64,000 nucleotides of DNA from Rummeliibacillus pycnus_B (GTDB lineage Bacteria > Bacillota > Bacilli > Bacillales_A > Planococcaceae): assembly GCF_050459865.1 (NCBI RefSeq), contig NZ_JBCMNM010000047.1:1-64000 (forward strand). The letters run 5' to 3'. The notes under the pieces were generated by a model. That model was not told the DNA's origin and did not search any database. It saw nothing but the letters and a program-made list of their open reading frames with translations. The translations under genes and the position numbers were made by a program. Shown here piece by piece: positions 1 through 7,580 of the stretch (its first letter is position 1; each line of letters starts with the position of its first letter).

Positions 1-145
1 AGCTTTGCTAGCGTATCATCATATGATGATATCTATTGTTTGTCCTTGTTACTAACAATAGTTAGTAATCAAAGTTTATTGATTAACGTCTTGCTTGTTC
101 AGTTTTCAAGGTTCATATTTAGTTCACTCAGTAGCGAACTTTTAT
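1..145 (-). other. 5' leader of an rRNA operon (16S gene lies beyond the left edge)
   Basis: Read on the minus strand this stretch carries the motif GAACCTTGAAAACTGAACAA (about 99-118), typical of Bacillales 16S leaders and rRNA spacers, and ends in GCTAGCAAAGCT at the window edge, the kind of sequence found just before 16S rRNA. Two strong inverted repeats sit in it: an 18-nt perfect palindrome at 14-31 and TTACTAAC-4-GTTAGTAA at 49-68. They could be processing stems. The two promoters just upstream support a 16S leader rather than an internal spacer. The rRNA gene itself is not in the window. Confidence 0.8.
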
Positions 146-174
146 ATCTTATCACGTCTGATTCTCAAAGTCAA
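146..174 (-). promoter_or_regulatory. rRNA operon promoter P2
   Basis: On the minus strand: -35 TTGACT (169-174), 17-bp spacer, -10 TAAGAT (146-151). It lies about 98 bp downstream of a second promoter, the tandem P1/P2 arrangement usual for Bacillus rrn operons. Transcription runs leftwards out of the window. Confidence 0.75.
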
Positions 175-243
175 GAACTTTATTATCAGAAGTTTTAAGT
201 CATATTTTGTAGGTTGTTTTCTCTTAACGAGTCAACGTTGATA

Positions 244-272
244 ACTATACGCTGATTCTATACGTTTGTCAA
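244..272 (-). promoter_or_regulatory. rRNA operon promoter P1
   Basis: On the minus strand: a consensus -35 TTGACA (267-272), exactly 17 bp, and -10 TATAGT (244-249). This is the distal of two tandem SigA-type promoters driving the rRNA operon to the left. It is divergent from the plus-strand gene starting at about 330. Confidence 0.8.
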
Positions 273-329
273 CACTTTATATTAGAAAAGTTTTAAATGG
301 CAATTTAAATTCATATATATAATCTAGAG

Positions 330-992
330 GTGAGCATACTGGTTAAAAGAATACTTATATTGATGGTTTTTATAATGGCTTTATTGTTGGTCTTTACACC
401 TTCTAAAAATTCAATGTTAGAAGTTTTTCGTTTAACAGATGAACCAAATGTTATTACAAAAGGGAACTATGGTATGTCTTTAACGATAGATTTATCTTTT
501 GCAGATGCAGAATTTATCGAATGGTTAAACGAAGTTAAAACGCCATATCCATTACTAATGGTGGATACTGATTTATTAAAAAGGTCTCCCACCCTCGTTA
601 AAGTAATTCAATCCAAAAACATTCCAATTGGGTTGTTAGGGAGAAGTAGTGATTTCTATGTGAGCAATCCTTCACAGCTTGAAAAGGATATTAGCACTTT
701 TAGTTCAATTATGAAGCACCCTCCTCTTTGGTTTAGAACGAAAGATTACATTTTCCTTCCCGAGGTTACGAAAATTTTATGGAAAGAACAGATAAACATG
801 CTAGCCGCATCAAAGATTCAAACGAGCAAGGGTGAATTAAGACTCTCAAAAGGTGATATTGTTTCTATTCCATATCATCAAGAAGAACGGTTACAACTAA
901 AAAGAATTAATCAACTTATAGAAAATAACACCTTCCAACCAATAGAAGAAACGATTTTTGGATACTCAATTAAAACAAAAAAATCACCATAA
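330..992 (+). CDS. Degenerate PdaB-like (NodB-fold) sporulation protein
   Basis: A 220-aa protein with one N-terminal hydrophobic segment (about residues 5-22) followed by an extracytoplasmic domain. It occupies the position of pdaB (spore cortex polysaccharide deacetylase) next to kbaA and the rrn operon, and aligns with PdaB by eye. PdaB-type LTFDISWGE is here LTIDLSFAD, the SHGxxH metal-binding motif is replaced by LLGRSSDF, and the RPPNG motif by RTKDY. Only the first Asp remains, so deacetylase activity is unlikely. The start is uncertain. The GAGGTG ribosome site at 326-331 overlaps the GTG at 330 and better suits a CTG at 339; TTG 360 and ATG 363 are also in frame. The homology call is inference from fold pattern and synteny. 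Confidence 0.6.
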   Translation: MSILVKRILILMVFIMALLLVFTPSKNSMLEVFRLTDEPNVITKGNYGMSLTIDLSFADAEFIEWLNEVKTPYPLLMVDTDLLKRSPTLVKVIQSKNIPIGLLGRSSDFYVSNPSQLEKDISTFSSIMKHPPLWFRTKDYIFLPEVTKILWKEQINMLAASKIQTSKGELRLSKGDIVSIPYHQEERLQLKRINQLIENNTFQPIEETIFGYSIKTKKSP

Positions 993-1133
993 AAAAGGTA
1001 TTCAAATTTCACTTCTGGACATCTTATTCGAAGGCCATACTAAGTTTTTATGCTTTATTGTGCATTTGCTCATGCTATTGGCAATGATTTCTCCTGCGAT
1101 TAGCAATTAAATTCTAGATAAGCTAGCAGAAAA

Positions 1134-1179
1134 GAGCTATTTCATAAGTGGTTTGATTTTACCACTTTCGAAATAGCTC
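1134..1179 (-). terminator. Terminator after kbaA
   Basis: A long two-part hairpin: GAGCTATTTC pairs with GAAATAGCTC and AGTGGT with ACCACT. On the minus strand it is followed by CTTTTC. It begins 7 nt past the kbaA stop. The 140 bp between it and the PdaB-like gene show nothing I can support. Confidence 0.75.
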
Positions 1180-1185
1180 CTTACA

Positions 1186-1917
1186 TTATTTACGTTTTGT
1201 CTTCTTAATTTGCTTTTTTTCTGGTTCTTTTTTTACTTTATTATTTTTTTCTTCTAGCGCTCTATTTGCTTTTCGGCGTTCTTCTCGTTTTTTCAAATCC
1301 TCAGCAGATTTCGCATTATACTTCGGTAGCTCCAGTAGTTGGAACGCATTTACTGCAAGGATTGGGAATAATAAAAGCGTAATGTATTCATTACCACCTT
1401 CTGATCGTACCCAAAGTGCAATAAGCCATTCAATCACACTAACAAAAATCATAAAGAATAAAGCTGAAACCAAAATATGTTTTTTGCCAGTCATTTTTAC
1501 TTTTTCTATGGCTGTTAAAACTGCAGCTACGATTAACACAACTAATAATCCTATGTAAAGAAGCCAATCACTAGCGCTATGTGCATATGGTTTGAAGCGG
1601 AATAAAATAACATCTATTAACGCAATAATTATCAATAATATTTGTACCCAATTCCACAAAGTTAATGACCGACAAATATTGACACCAATTTGATGTACAG
1701 TTAGATAAGCAAAGTAACCCATTTGGCAAATCATACTCATTGTAAAGCCAAGAAAGACAAACCATAATAGTCCGCCAAATGCTTCTCCCCACTCACCATT
1801 TGAAAAATGGTGAGCATAAAAATCTCCCCAACGTATGATTAAACTCATTAATCCGGTAACAACACCACCAATAATGAGCGCTCTAAAGGCAAATTTAAAC
1901 CAATTTCGTATCGTCAC
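1186..1917 (-). CDS. kbaA: KinB-signalling pathway activation protein
   Basis: A polytopic membrane protein of 243 aa with about six hydrophobic segments in the first 190 residues and a strongly basic Lys/Arg-rich cytoplasmic tail of about 40 residues. KbaA promotes sporulation by activating the kinase KinB. Identification rests on topology, length and position: in B. subtilis kbaA lies between gerD and pdaB, as here. The start is GTG at 1917 (MTIRNWFKFAF), because an excellent GGAGG lies about 10 nt upstream. Reading to an ATG at 1968 would add 17 codons that run through this ribosome site. The long charged tail is longer than I would expect for the family. Confidence 0.8.
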   Translation of the reverse strand: MTIRNWFKFAFRALIIGGVVTGLMSLIIRWGDFYAHHFSNGEWGEAFGGLLWFVFLGFTMSMICQMGYFAYLTVHQIGVNICRSLTLWNWVQILLIIIALIDVILFRFKPYAHSASDWLLYIGLLVVLIVAAVLTAIEKVKMTGKKHILVSALFFMIFVSVIEWLIALWVRSEGGNEYITLLLFPILAVNAFQLLELPKYNAKSAEDLKKREERRKANRALEEKNNKVKKEPEKKQIKKTKRK

Positions 1918-2064
1918 GACTAAAAGGCCTCCGTTTTTTACAAGTTCTTGTTCCATTCTAACAACCAAAGTCGAAAAAATCTATTTCTTCCCTCATTCCG
2001 TACATAAACTAAAAGCAATTGTGAACAATAATTGAAACGACTTATGCGAAAGTGAGGGAAGTAT

Positions 2065-2676
2065 ATGTACAAAAAAGCTGTCATTTTTACTCTTCTATTC
2101 GTTATTCTATCTGGTTGTTCCTCTCCCGTACAACAAAACCAGTCATACGATGATATAAAAAAATCCACTCTTGATGCTTTGCAAACAGAAGAGGGGAAAA
2201 AAATAGTGCGTAATATATTAGAGGATCCATCAATGCGCGATCTACTGGTATTAAATCATGATGATGTCAAAAAGGCGGTAGAGGATACTTTAATGTCCAA
2301 AAAAGCCGACGAATATTGGAAAAAACAATTTGAAGATCCTAAATTCCGCGAATCCTTTGCAAAAGGCATGAAAAAAGAACAAAAAGACTTGGCTAAGGAT
2401 TTGATGAAAGATGCTTCTTTCCAAAAAGATTTAGAACAGTTCTTCTCACAACCCGATATGCAAAAGCAATTAGAAAAAATTATGAAGTCCGCAAATTCTA
2501 AGAAGGAATTAGAAAAAGTCATTACAGAAGTAATTAACAGCCCACTACTCCAAGAAAAATGGACAAAGCTTATTCAATCTGCTGCCGAAAAACCTTCAGG
2601 AGGAGAAACTTCTAAAACTGGTGGAGGCGGTGGAGGTGGCGGTGAAAGTAATAAAAAAGGCGGCGGAGGAAAATAG
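2065..2676 (+). CDS. gerD: Spore germination lipoprotein GerD
   Basis: A 203-aa lipoprotein. The signal peptide ends in lipobox LSGC with the modified Cys at residue 18. A helical charged domain of about 150 residues with repeated DPS/DPKF/DASF-type motifs then matches the GerD family. GerD sits in the spore inner membrane and clusters the GerA-type nutrient receptors for fast germination. The C-terminus is odd: a low-complexity tail with an eight-glycine run and Lys-Gly clusters. The gene is divergent from kbaA and convergent with salA, the same neighbourhood as in B. subtilis. The ribosome site GTGAGGGAAG lies just before the ATG. Confidence 0.92.
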   Translation: MYKKAVIFTLLFVILSGCSSPVQQNQSYDDIKKSTLDALQTEEGKKIVRNILEDPSMRDLLVLNHDDVKKAVEDTLMSKKADEYWKKQFEDPKFRESFAKGMKKEQKDLAKDLMKDASFQKDLEQFFSQPDMQKQLEKIMKSANSKKELEKVITEVINSPLLQEKWTKLIQSAAEKPSGGETSKTGGGGGGGGESNKKGGGGK

Positions 2677-2742
2677 TGAATGAGTTCTGCGCAAGTTACT
2701 TTTTAGCCCTTTCTTTCCTCGACTAAGATTTTTTTCAATACT

Positions 2743-2791
2743 AAAGGGATGTATCAAAAGCAGTAAGTCCACTTATGTTACATCCCTTTTT
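2743..2791 (+). terminator. Terminator between convergent gerD and salA
   Basis: AAAGGGATGTA (2743-2753) pairs with TACATCCCTTT (2779-2789), followed by T on the plus strand. It sits between the gerD stop and the salA stop and could work in both directions, better for gerD. Confidence 0.75.
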
Positions 2792-2792
2792 G

Positions 2793-3857
2793 TTATTCTT
2801 CTTTATTTAATTTATCAATCACTCTTTGTGCAATCTCAAGATAAATTTGTCCTGTTGAGTGATTTTTTGCATATACGGATGGAGCAAAGTCAACATCATT
2901 CCAGTCTGGTTGTCCTAACGGAATTTGTCCAAGTAAATCTGTACGAAGTTCGTCAGCTAATTTAGGACCACCGCCTTGACCAAATACATATTCGCGTTGT
3001 CCTGATACGTCAGATTGGAACCATGACATATTTTCAACGACACCTAAGATGTTATGTTCTGTTTTGATTGCCATTGCGCCTGCACGAGCTGCTACGAATG
3101 CTGCAGTTGGATGTGGAGTTGTAACAACAATTTCGTTTGACTCAGGTAACATTTGATGAATATCAAGCGCTACGTCCCCTGTACCCGGAGGTAAATCTAA
3201 TAGTAAGTAATCAAGATCTCCCCAATCTACATCACGGAAGAATTGATCTAGTACTTTTCCAAGCATTGGACCACGCCATACAATAGGTGCGTTATTTTCT
3301 ACAAAAAATCCCATAGAAATCATCTTCACGCCAAAACGTTCGACGGGAATAATACGATTTTCTTCAATAACAGGCATTGTTTGTACACCCATCATATCAG
3401 GAACACTGAATCCGTAGATATCTGCATCAATTAAACCAACTTTTTTGCCTAGGCGAGATAATGCAACTGCTAAGTTAACGGAAACGGTAGATTTACCTAC
3501 GCCACCTTTACCAGAAGCAATAGAAATAAATTTCACTTTATTTAATGGTGACAATAAATCTTGTGCTTCTGCACGAGTTGCCGTCCCACGGAATTTTTCA
3601 ATTTCTTCAGATGAAAGTTCTGAGAATCGAATGCCAACTGTTTTGCATCCAGCACCCTTTAATACATTAACTATTTCCATTTGAAGAGCAAGTTGTTCAG
3701 GTGTATTTGTTTTCGCAATAGCGATTTTTACACTGACATGTTCCTTTTCTTCTTTAATTGAAACTTCAATAATACCGCCTGTTTCAGTTAATGTTTTATG
3801 TAGAAAAGGATCTTTTAATTCTCCAACTAATTCTAGAACTTGTTGTTCATTAATCAC
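2793..3857 (-). CDS. salA: Mrp/NBP35-family P-loop ATPase SalA
   Basis: A 354-aa protein with an N-terminal MIP18/DUF59-like domain (about 1-95) and a Mrp ATPase domain with the deviant Walker A GKGGVGKST at residues 116-124. Switch-like motifs DADIYGFS and LLLDLPPGTGD follow. Family members carry Fe-S clusters or act as regulators; in B. subtilis SalA derepresses protease genes by acting on scoC. The VENMSWF segment lacks the CxxC pair seen in Fe-S carrier Mrp proteins. The start is GTG at 3857 with AGAGGAG 8 nt upstream; a longer reading to 3881 has no ribosome site. The gene follows cwlD on the same strand. Confidence 0.9.
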   Translation of the reverse strand: MINEQQVLELVGELKDPFLHKTLTETGGIIEVSIKEEKEHVSVKIAIAKTNTPEQLALQMEIVNVLKGAGCKTVGIRFSELSSEEIEKFRGTATRAEAQDLLSPLNKVKFISIASGKGGVGKSTVSVNLAVALSRLGKKVGLIDADIYGFSVPDMMGVQTMPVIEENRIIPVERFGVKMISMGFFVENNAPIVWRGPMLGKVLDQFFRDVDWGDLDYLLLDLPPGTGDVALDIHQMLPESNEIVVTTPHPTAAFVAARAGAMAIKTEHNILGVVENMSWFQSDVSGQREYVFGQGGGPKLADELRTDLLGQIPLGQPDWNDVDFAPSVYAKNHSTGQIYLEIAQRVIDKLNKEE

Positions 3858-3929
3858 TGTAGACACTCCTCTAATTATCATTTCGAATTTAGTATATCAT
3901 AACGTTTTCAAATAGTATTGTGACGCTAC

Positions 3930-4643
3930 TTATTCTACAATAGAATCCGAGTAACGCTCGATACCTGCTACGATTGCTTCTGCCATTTTTTGTTGATAAT
4001 CGGGTGAAGAAAGTAACTCTGCTTCTTCTGGATTACTTAGAAAACCTGTTTCTACAAGTACTGATGGCATTTTAACCTTCTTGAGTAAATAGACTTGCTT
4101 AATCGCTAATGCTTCACGATTGGTATTCTTGAGTTGTTCTCTAATAGCTTCTTGAATTGATTTAGCTAACAACTCACCTGCTGGATGTCCATCTTTATGG
4201 TAAAACACTTGTGCTCCACGCCACTTCGATTCAGGAATAGCATTTGCATGAATACTAATAAAAAGATCCGGTTTTGCTTCATCAATTAATTTCGCTCTTA
4301 GAAAAATATCTTCCCTTTTCCTTTCTCGCAATGTTTGAAATTCAGTATTCGGTTGATGCTCAGCAATTACATCATCGTCTTGTGTACGCGTCATAACTAC
4401 TGTTGCACCTTTATTCTTTAGGAGCTTTTCCACTTTCTGCGCAATAGCTAATGTCACATTTTTTTCAACAAGTTCTGTTGTTGATGCACCACCGTCTATT
4501 CCACCATGACCAGCATCTACTACAATTTTGACTCCTCCTAAAGTTTCTGAAATAAAGAAACCACGACTAGATGCTTTTGTTTCATAAACAACTAATAATA
4601 TACAAGCTAATAATACTACACTCCATACAAGCCACCGCTTCAA
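3930..4643 (-). CDS. cwlD: Spore cortex N-acetylmuramoyl-L-alanine amidase CwlD
   Basis: A 237-aa Amidase_3 enzyme with one N-terminal membrane anchor (about residues 4-22). Zinc and catalytic motifs are present: DAGHGGIDGG, SIHANAIPES and the late Glu in VLVETGFLSN. CwlD cuts peptide side chains so that muramic-delta-lactam can form in the spore cortex; PdaA does the second step. I start at TTG 4643 (MKRWLVWSV), which has GGTGG 8 nt upstream and gives exactly the B. subtilis length. Upstream in-frame ATGs would add 29 residues and lack a ribosome site. Expected to be transcribed in the mother cell and/or forespore during sporulation. Confidence 0.92.
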   Translation of the reverse strand: MKRWLVWSVVLLACILLVVYETKASSRGFFISETLGGVKIVVDAGHGGIDGGASTTELVEKNVTLAIAQKVEKLLKNKGATVVMTRTQDDDVIAEHQPNTEFQTLRERKREDIFLRAKLIDEAKPDLFISIHANAIPESKWRGAQVFYHKDGHPAGELLAKSIQEAIREQLKNTNREALAIKQVYLLKKVKMPSVLVETGFLSNPEEAELLSSPDYQQKMAEAIVAGIERYSDSIVE

Positions 4644-4666
4644 ACATAGACACCACCTTTTTACAC

Positions 4667-4697
4667 TAACATATGCCAATGCGGGAGAGTATATGTC
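4667..4697 (-). promoter_or_regulatory. Candidate SigE-type promoter of cwlD
   Basis: On the minus strand CATATGTTA (4667-4675) fits the SigE -10 pattern CATAnnnTA, and an ATA-containing ACATAT lies at suitable distance upstream. It is 24 bp before the chosen cwlD start. B. subtilis cwlD is known to be sporulation-controlled; the assignment to SigE here is inference from a short motif. The rest of 4700-4998 is AT-rich with no gene I can support. Confidence 0.4.
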
Positions 4698-4998
4698 GCT
4701 CAATATACGTAAATATGGATAGATTAACACGCTACCAAAATGTAGGCATAAACTAGCAAGATTTTATTACTCAATCAAAATAATAGTATGCAACAAAGTT
4801 ATGACTGCAAATACAAAGGTAGTACCATTTTTGATATTATTTTATTCATGACTTTTTATTTTTAATGGATTTTTAATACTATTTTTATTCTATTTTTATT
4901 CACTTTGCTATTTCATATAGTATCCTGAAATAGCGACAACTTAAATTACTTTAATTCGTCAATAATATAGAATTTATTTTGTGGAGGAATTAAAAATA

Positions 4999-5589
4999 AT
5001 GAATTACGAGCTATTTCAACAAATTAATGGACTAGCCGGACACTCAAAATTATTGGATGATTTAATGATATTCCTTTCGAATAGTGTCCCTTATGTGGTA
5101 GTCCTTTTATTACTTTTCCTTTGGTTTATAGGAAATAAACAAAAAGGTATCGAAATAAGATATACAGCTTTATATGCTGTTTTTTCTTCAGCTATTGCAT
5201 TATTCATTAATGCAATTATTCATATGATCTATTATCACCCACGTCCATTTGTAGCACACCATGTACACAAATTAGTACCGCATGCTGCAGATTCTTCTTT
5301 CGTAAGTGATCATGCAGTATTAGTATTTGCTATTGCATGGACATTACTTTTACGAAATACTCGTGGAAAATATATTGTTTTACTGTGGGCTACAATGGTT
5401 GGACTTTCACGTGTTTATGTTGGCGTTCATTACCCATTTGACGTGATAGGAAGTATAGTACTTTCATTTGCAACAAGTAGTCTAGTCATTTATTTTTCAA
5501 ACAAATTGGAACCTCTAGTACAATTACTATTCCGCATTTACCATCGTATCAACAAGTTTGAAAAGAACAATAAAGAGATATATAGATAA
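4999..5589 (+). CDS. PAP2-family phosphatase, BcrC-type undecaprenyl-diphosphatase
   Basis: A 196-aa membrane protein with five to six hydrophobic helices and the three PAP2 acid-phosphatase motifs: a modified first motif ending YYHPRP (about residues 75-82), the central SDHA, and SRVYVGVHYPFD near residue 140. Length and motifs fit BcrC, which recycles undecaprenyl diphosphate for cell-wall synthesis and gives bacitracin tolerance; substrate is inferred. The start is ATG 4999, because GTGGAGGAATT just upstream is the ribosome site; a GTG at 4981 overlaps it. It is the only plus-strand gene between rpsI and cwlD, not part of the flanking operons. Confidence 0.82.
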   Translation: MNYELFQQINGLAGHSKLLDDLMIFLSNSVPYVVVLLLLFLWFIGNKQKGIEIRYTALYAVFSSAIALFINAIIHMIYYHPRPFVAHHVHKLVPHAADSSFVSDHAVLVFAIAWTLLLRNTRGKYIVLLWATMVGLSRVYVGVHYPFDVIGSIVLSFATSSLVIYFSNKLEPLVQLLFRIYHRINKFEKNNKEIYR

Positions 5590-5603
5590 AAAAGCAAATT
5601 AAA

Positions 5604-5640
5604 AGCGACCGTAAAAAAATACGGTCACTTTTTTTATTTT
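5604..5640 (+). terminator. Terminator of the PAP2 gene
   Basis: AGCGACCGTA pairs with TACGGTCACT around a short A-rich loop, followed by a run of seven T. It is 15 nt after the stop codon of the plus-strand phosphatase. Confidence 0.85.
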
Positions 5641-5727
5641 AATAAAAAAATATATCTAGGAAATACTTTTACATAGGTTATGTTTTAACTTCCTATCATA
5701 ACCTTTGGTACCTTTTTTCATAGGTTA

Positions 5728-5761
5728 CAAAAAAGACCCCCAACCATATCGGTTGAGAGCC
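5728..5761 (-). terminator. Terminator of the rplM-rpsI transcript
   Basis: On the minus strand GGCTCTCAACC pairs with GGTTGGGGGTC, followed by TTTTTTG. It lies 16 nt after the rpsI stop and ends the ribosomal transcript before the convergent phosphatase gene. Confidence 0.85.
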
Positions 5762-5776
5762 TTGAAACGCCAATAA

Positions 5777-6169
5777 TTAACGTTTTGAGAATTGAGGTGC
5801 ACGACGAGCGCCTTTAAGACCGTATTTTTTACGTTCTTTCATACGAGGGTCACGAGTAAGTAGACCTGCTGTTTTAAGCGCTGGACGGAAATCAGGGTCA
5901 ACTGTTAGTAACGCACGAGCGATACCATGACGGATTGCGCCAGCTTGACCTGTGAAACCACCACCATTTACGTTTACGTAAATATCATAGCTACCAAGAG
6001 TTTCAGTTGCTACTAATGGTTGTTTAATAACTTCGCGTAAAGATGCGAATGGGACGTAGTTTTCAACGTCACGGTTGTTAATAACGATTTTGCCTTCGCC
6101 TGGTACTAAACGTACGCGGGCAGTTGAGCTTTTACGACGACCTGTGCCGATATATTGAACTTGTGCCAA
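5777..6169 (-). CDS. rpsI: 30S ribosomal protein S9
   Basis: 130 aa, the usual length for Firmicute S9. It has the GTGRRKSSTARVRLVPG start, the NGGGFTGQAGAIRHGIARAL block and the basic tail ending QFSKR, whose terminal Lys-Arg reaches the ribosomal P-site tRNA. Placed 21 nt after rplM with which it forms the classic L13-S9 pair; both are the last genes of the ecf-truA-rplM-rpsI block. Confidence 0.98.
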   Translation of the reverse strand: MAQVQYIGTGRRKSSTARVRLVPGEGKIVINNRDVENYVPFASLREVIKQPLVATETLGSYDIYVNVNGGGFTGQAGAIRHGIARALLTVDPDFRPALKTAGLLTRDPRMKERKKYGLKGARRAPQFSKR

Positions 6170-6190
6170 GGTTGTATCCTCCTCTAATTA

Positions 6191-6628
6191 TTATCCGCGA
6201 AGCTCGTAAGCTTCAGGTTTTTGTGCAGCATGTGGGTGTTCAGAACCAGTATAAACGTGTAGTTTGTTGAACATTTGACGACCTAAAGAGTTTTTAGGAA
6301 GCATGCCTTTGATTGCTAATTCCAACATTTGAGTTGGATATTTTTCTTTCATTTCACCAGCTGTGCGAGTTTTTAAACCACCAGCAAATTGAGTGTGACG
6401 GTAGTAAATTTTACCTTTTAATTTGTTACCAGTTAACTCAATTTTTTCAGCGTTGATGATGATCACGTGATCACCTGTGTCAACGTGTGGTGTATAGATT
6501 GCTTTATGTTTACCACGTAAAATAGCAGCTACTTCAGAAGCTAAACGACCAAGAGTTTGGCCTTCAGCGTCAACAACTAACCATTTACGTTCTACTTCGT
6601 GACCTTTAGCCATGAATGTTGTACGCAT
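6191..6628 (-). CDS. rplM: 50S ribosomal protein L13
   Basis: 145 aa, identical in length to B. subtilis L13, with VDAEGQTLGRLASEVA, the GDHVIIINAEKI core and the MLPKNSLGRQMFNKL signature. L13 is an early-assembly 50S protein. A promoter and a candidate autoregulatory leader precede it, so it can be transcribed independently of truA. Confidence 0.98.
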   Translation of the reverse strand: MRTTFMAKGHEVERKWLVVDAEGQTLGRLASEVAAILRGKHKAIYTPHVDTGDHVIIINAEKIELTGNKLKGKIYYRHTQFAGGLKTRTAGEMKEKYPTQMLELAIKGMLPKNSLGRQMFNKLHVYTGSEHPHAAQKPEAYELRG

Positions 6629-6740
6629 TTTAGTATCCTCCTACAATTATCAAATTGTTTCTATTACTCTGTTCCAATTGTTTTCTTTATCCTCAAAAGC
6701 TAAGATTCGGGGCTTATCTTGTGGGGTAATGAAAATACCA
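6629..6740 (-). promoter_or_regulatory. Candidate L13 leader RNA upstream of rplM
   Basis: The transcript from the promoter at 6747-6775 has a leader of about 110 nt. It holds a CCCC-ACAAGATAAG-CCCC motif followed by AATCTTAGC, giving a short AAGAT/ATCTT stem-loop, then GAGG. Firmicutes have a described L13 leader family with which L13 represses its own mRNA, and position fits. I match it by position and pattern only; no covariance search was done. Confidence 0.55.
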
Positions 6741-6746
6741 TATGTC

Positions 6747-6775
6747 ATCTTACAACAGATAGCAATGTAAGTCAA
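6747..6775 (-). promoter_or_regulatory. Promoter of rplM-rpsI
   Basis: On the minus strand -35 TTGACT (6770-6775), 17 bp, -10 TAAGAT (6747-6752) preceded by TG-rich sequence. The two hexamers are the same as those of the rRNA P2 promoter at 146-174. Confidence 0.7.
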
Positions 6776-6807
6776 GCGTTTTGAGAAAAACACCTGGAAA
6801 TGTTGCT

Positions 6808-7557
6808 TCAAGCATTATAGTACACATTTTCAAGGTATAAACCTTGTGCTGGCGCAGTTTTCCCTGCATTTCCTCTATCTAAAGATGCAATGATTTCGGC
6901 CAACTCGCAAGGCTTACGTTTAGCAATCCCTACTTCCCAGAGTGTACCTGCAATAATACGTACCATATTGTATAAAAAGCCATTTCCTTCAATCACCATA
7001 TGCAATTCTTCTCCATTCCACTCGAATGCTAACGAAGAGACTGTACGAACTTTATCCTTCACACTTGTGTTTGCTGCACAAAAGCATGAAAAATCATACG
7101 TTCCCTGAATGTACTGAGCTGCTTCCTCCATTGCCTTAACATCTGGCTTCACCCCATTGGTGGGTGTTGCATAAAAACGTCTAAAAGGGCTCTGAATTGC
7201 TTCACATGACCAGATATAGCGATATCGCTTGCCATGGACGCTATAGCGAGCATGGAAATCATCAGATACTTCCTCTACTTCCATAACACGAATATCTCGT
7301 GGCAATTGAACGTTTAATGCTCGTGCATAACGATCAAGAGGAATGGACAATGTTGTATCAAAATGGATAACTTGTCCTGTTGCATGGACCCTTGCATCCG
7401 TTCTACCACTTGCCGTCACATGGACAATCTCACCCTTATGCATTATAGTAAGTACCTTTTCAATCTCTTCTTGTACAGTTCGTTTTTTTGGCTGTACTTG
7501 GTATCCTGAAAAATTAGTACCATCGTATGCGATTGTGGCTTTCATTCTTCTTTTCAT
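6808..7557 (-). CDS. truA: tRNA pseudouridine(38-40) synthase TruA
   Basis: 249 aa with the TruA motifs: TIAYDGTNFSGYQVQP near the start, the catalytic-Asp loop ASGRTDARVHATGQV, and GNGFLYNMVRIIAGTLWEVG. It converts U38-U40 in the anticodon arm of tRNAs to pseudouridine. The start ATG at 7557 has GGAGA 10 nt upstream. It follows ecfT by 23 nt in the same direction, the usual ecf-truA linkage of Bacillales. Confidence 0.96.
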   Translation of the reverse strand: MKRRMKATIAYDGTNFSGYQVQPKKRTVQEEIEKVLTIMHKGEIVHVTASGRTDARVHATGQVIHFDTTLSIPLDRYARALNVQLPRDIRVMEVEEVSDDFHARYSVHGKRYRYIWSCEAIQSPFRRFYATPTNGVKPDVKAMEEAAQYIQGTYDFSCFCAANTSVKDKVRTVSSLAFEWNGEELHMVIEGNGFLYNMVRIIAGTLWEVGIAKRKPCELAEIIASLDRGNAGKTAPAQGLYLENVYYNA

Positions 7558-7580
7558 CGTTATGCAATCTCCTATTTCTA

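Noticed and set aside
1010..1115. Short minus-strand frame ending in a 23-residue MSKCTIKHKN-like peptide between the PdaB-like gene and kbaA
   Set aside because: The AGGAG is about 17 nt from the ATG, it lies beyond the kbaA terminator and no promoter is visible; I could not support it as a gene.
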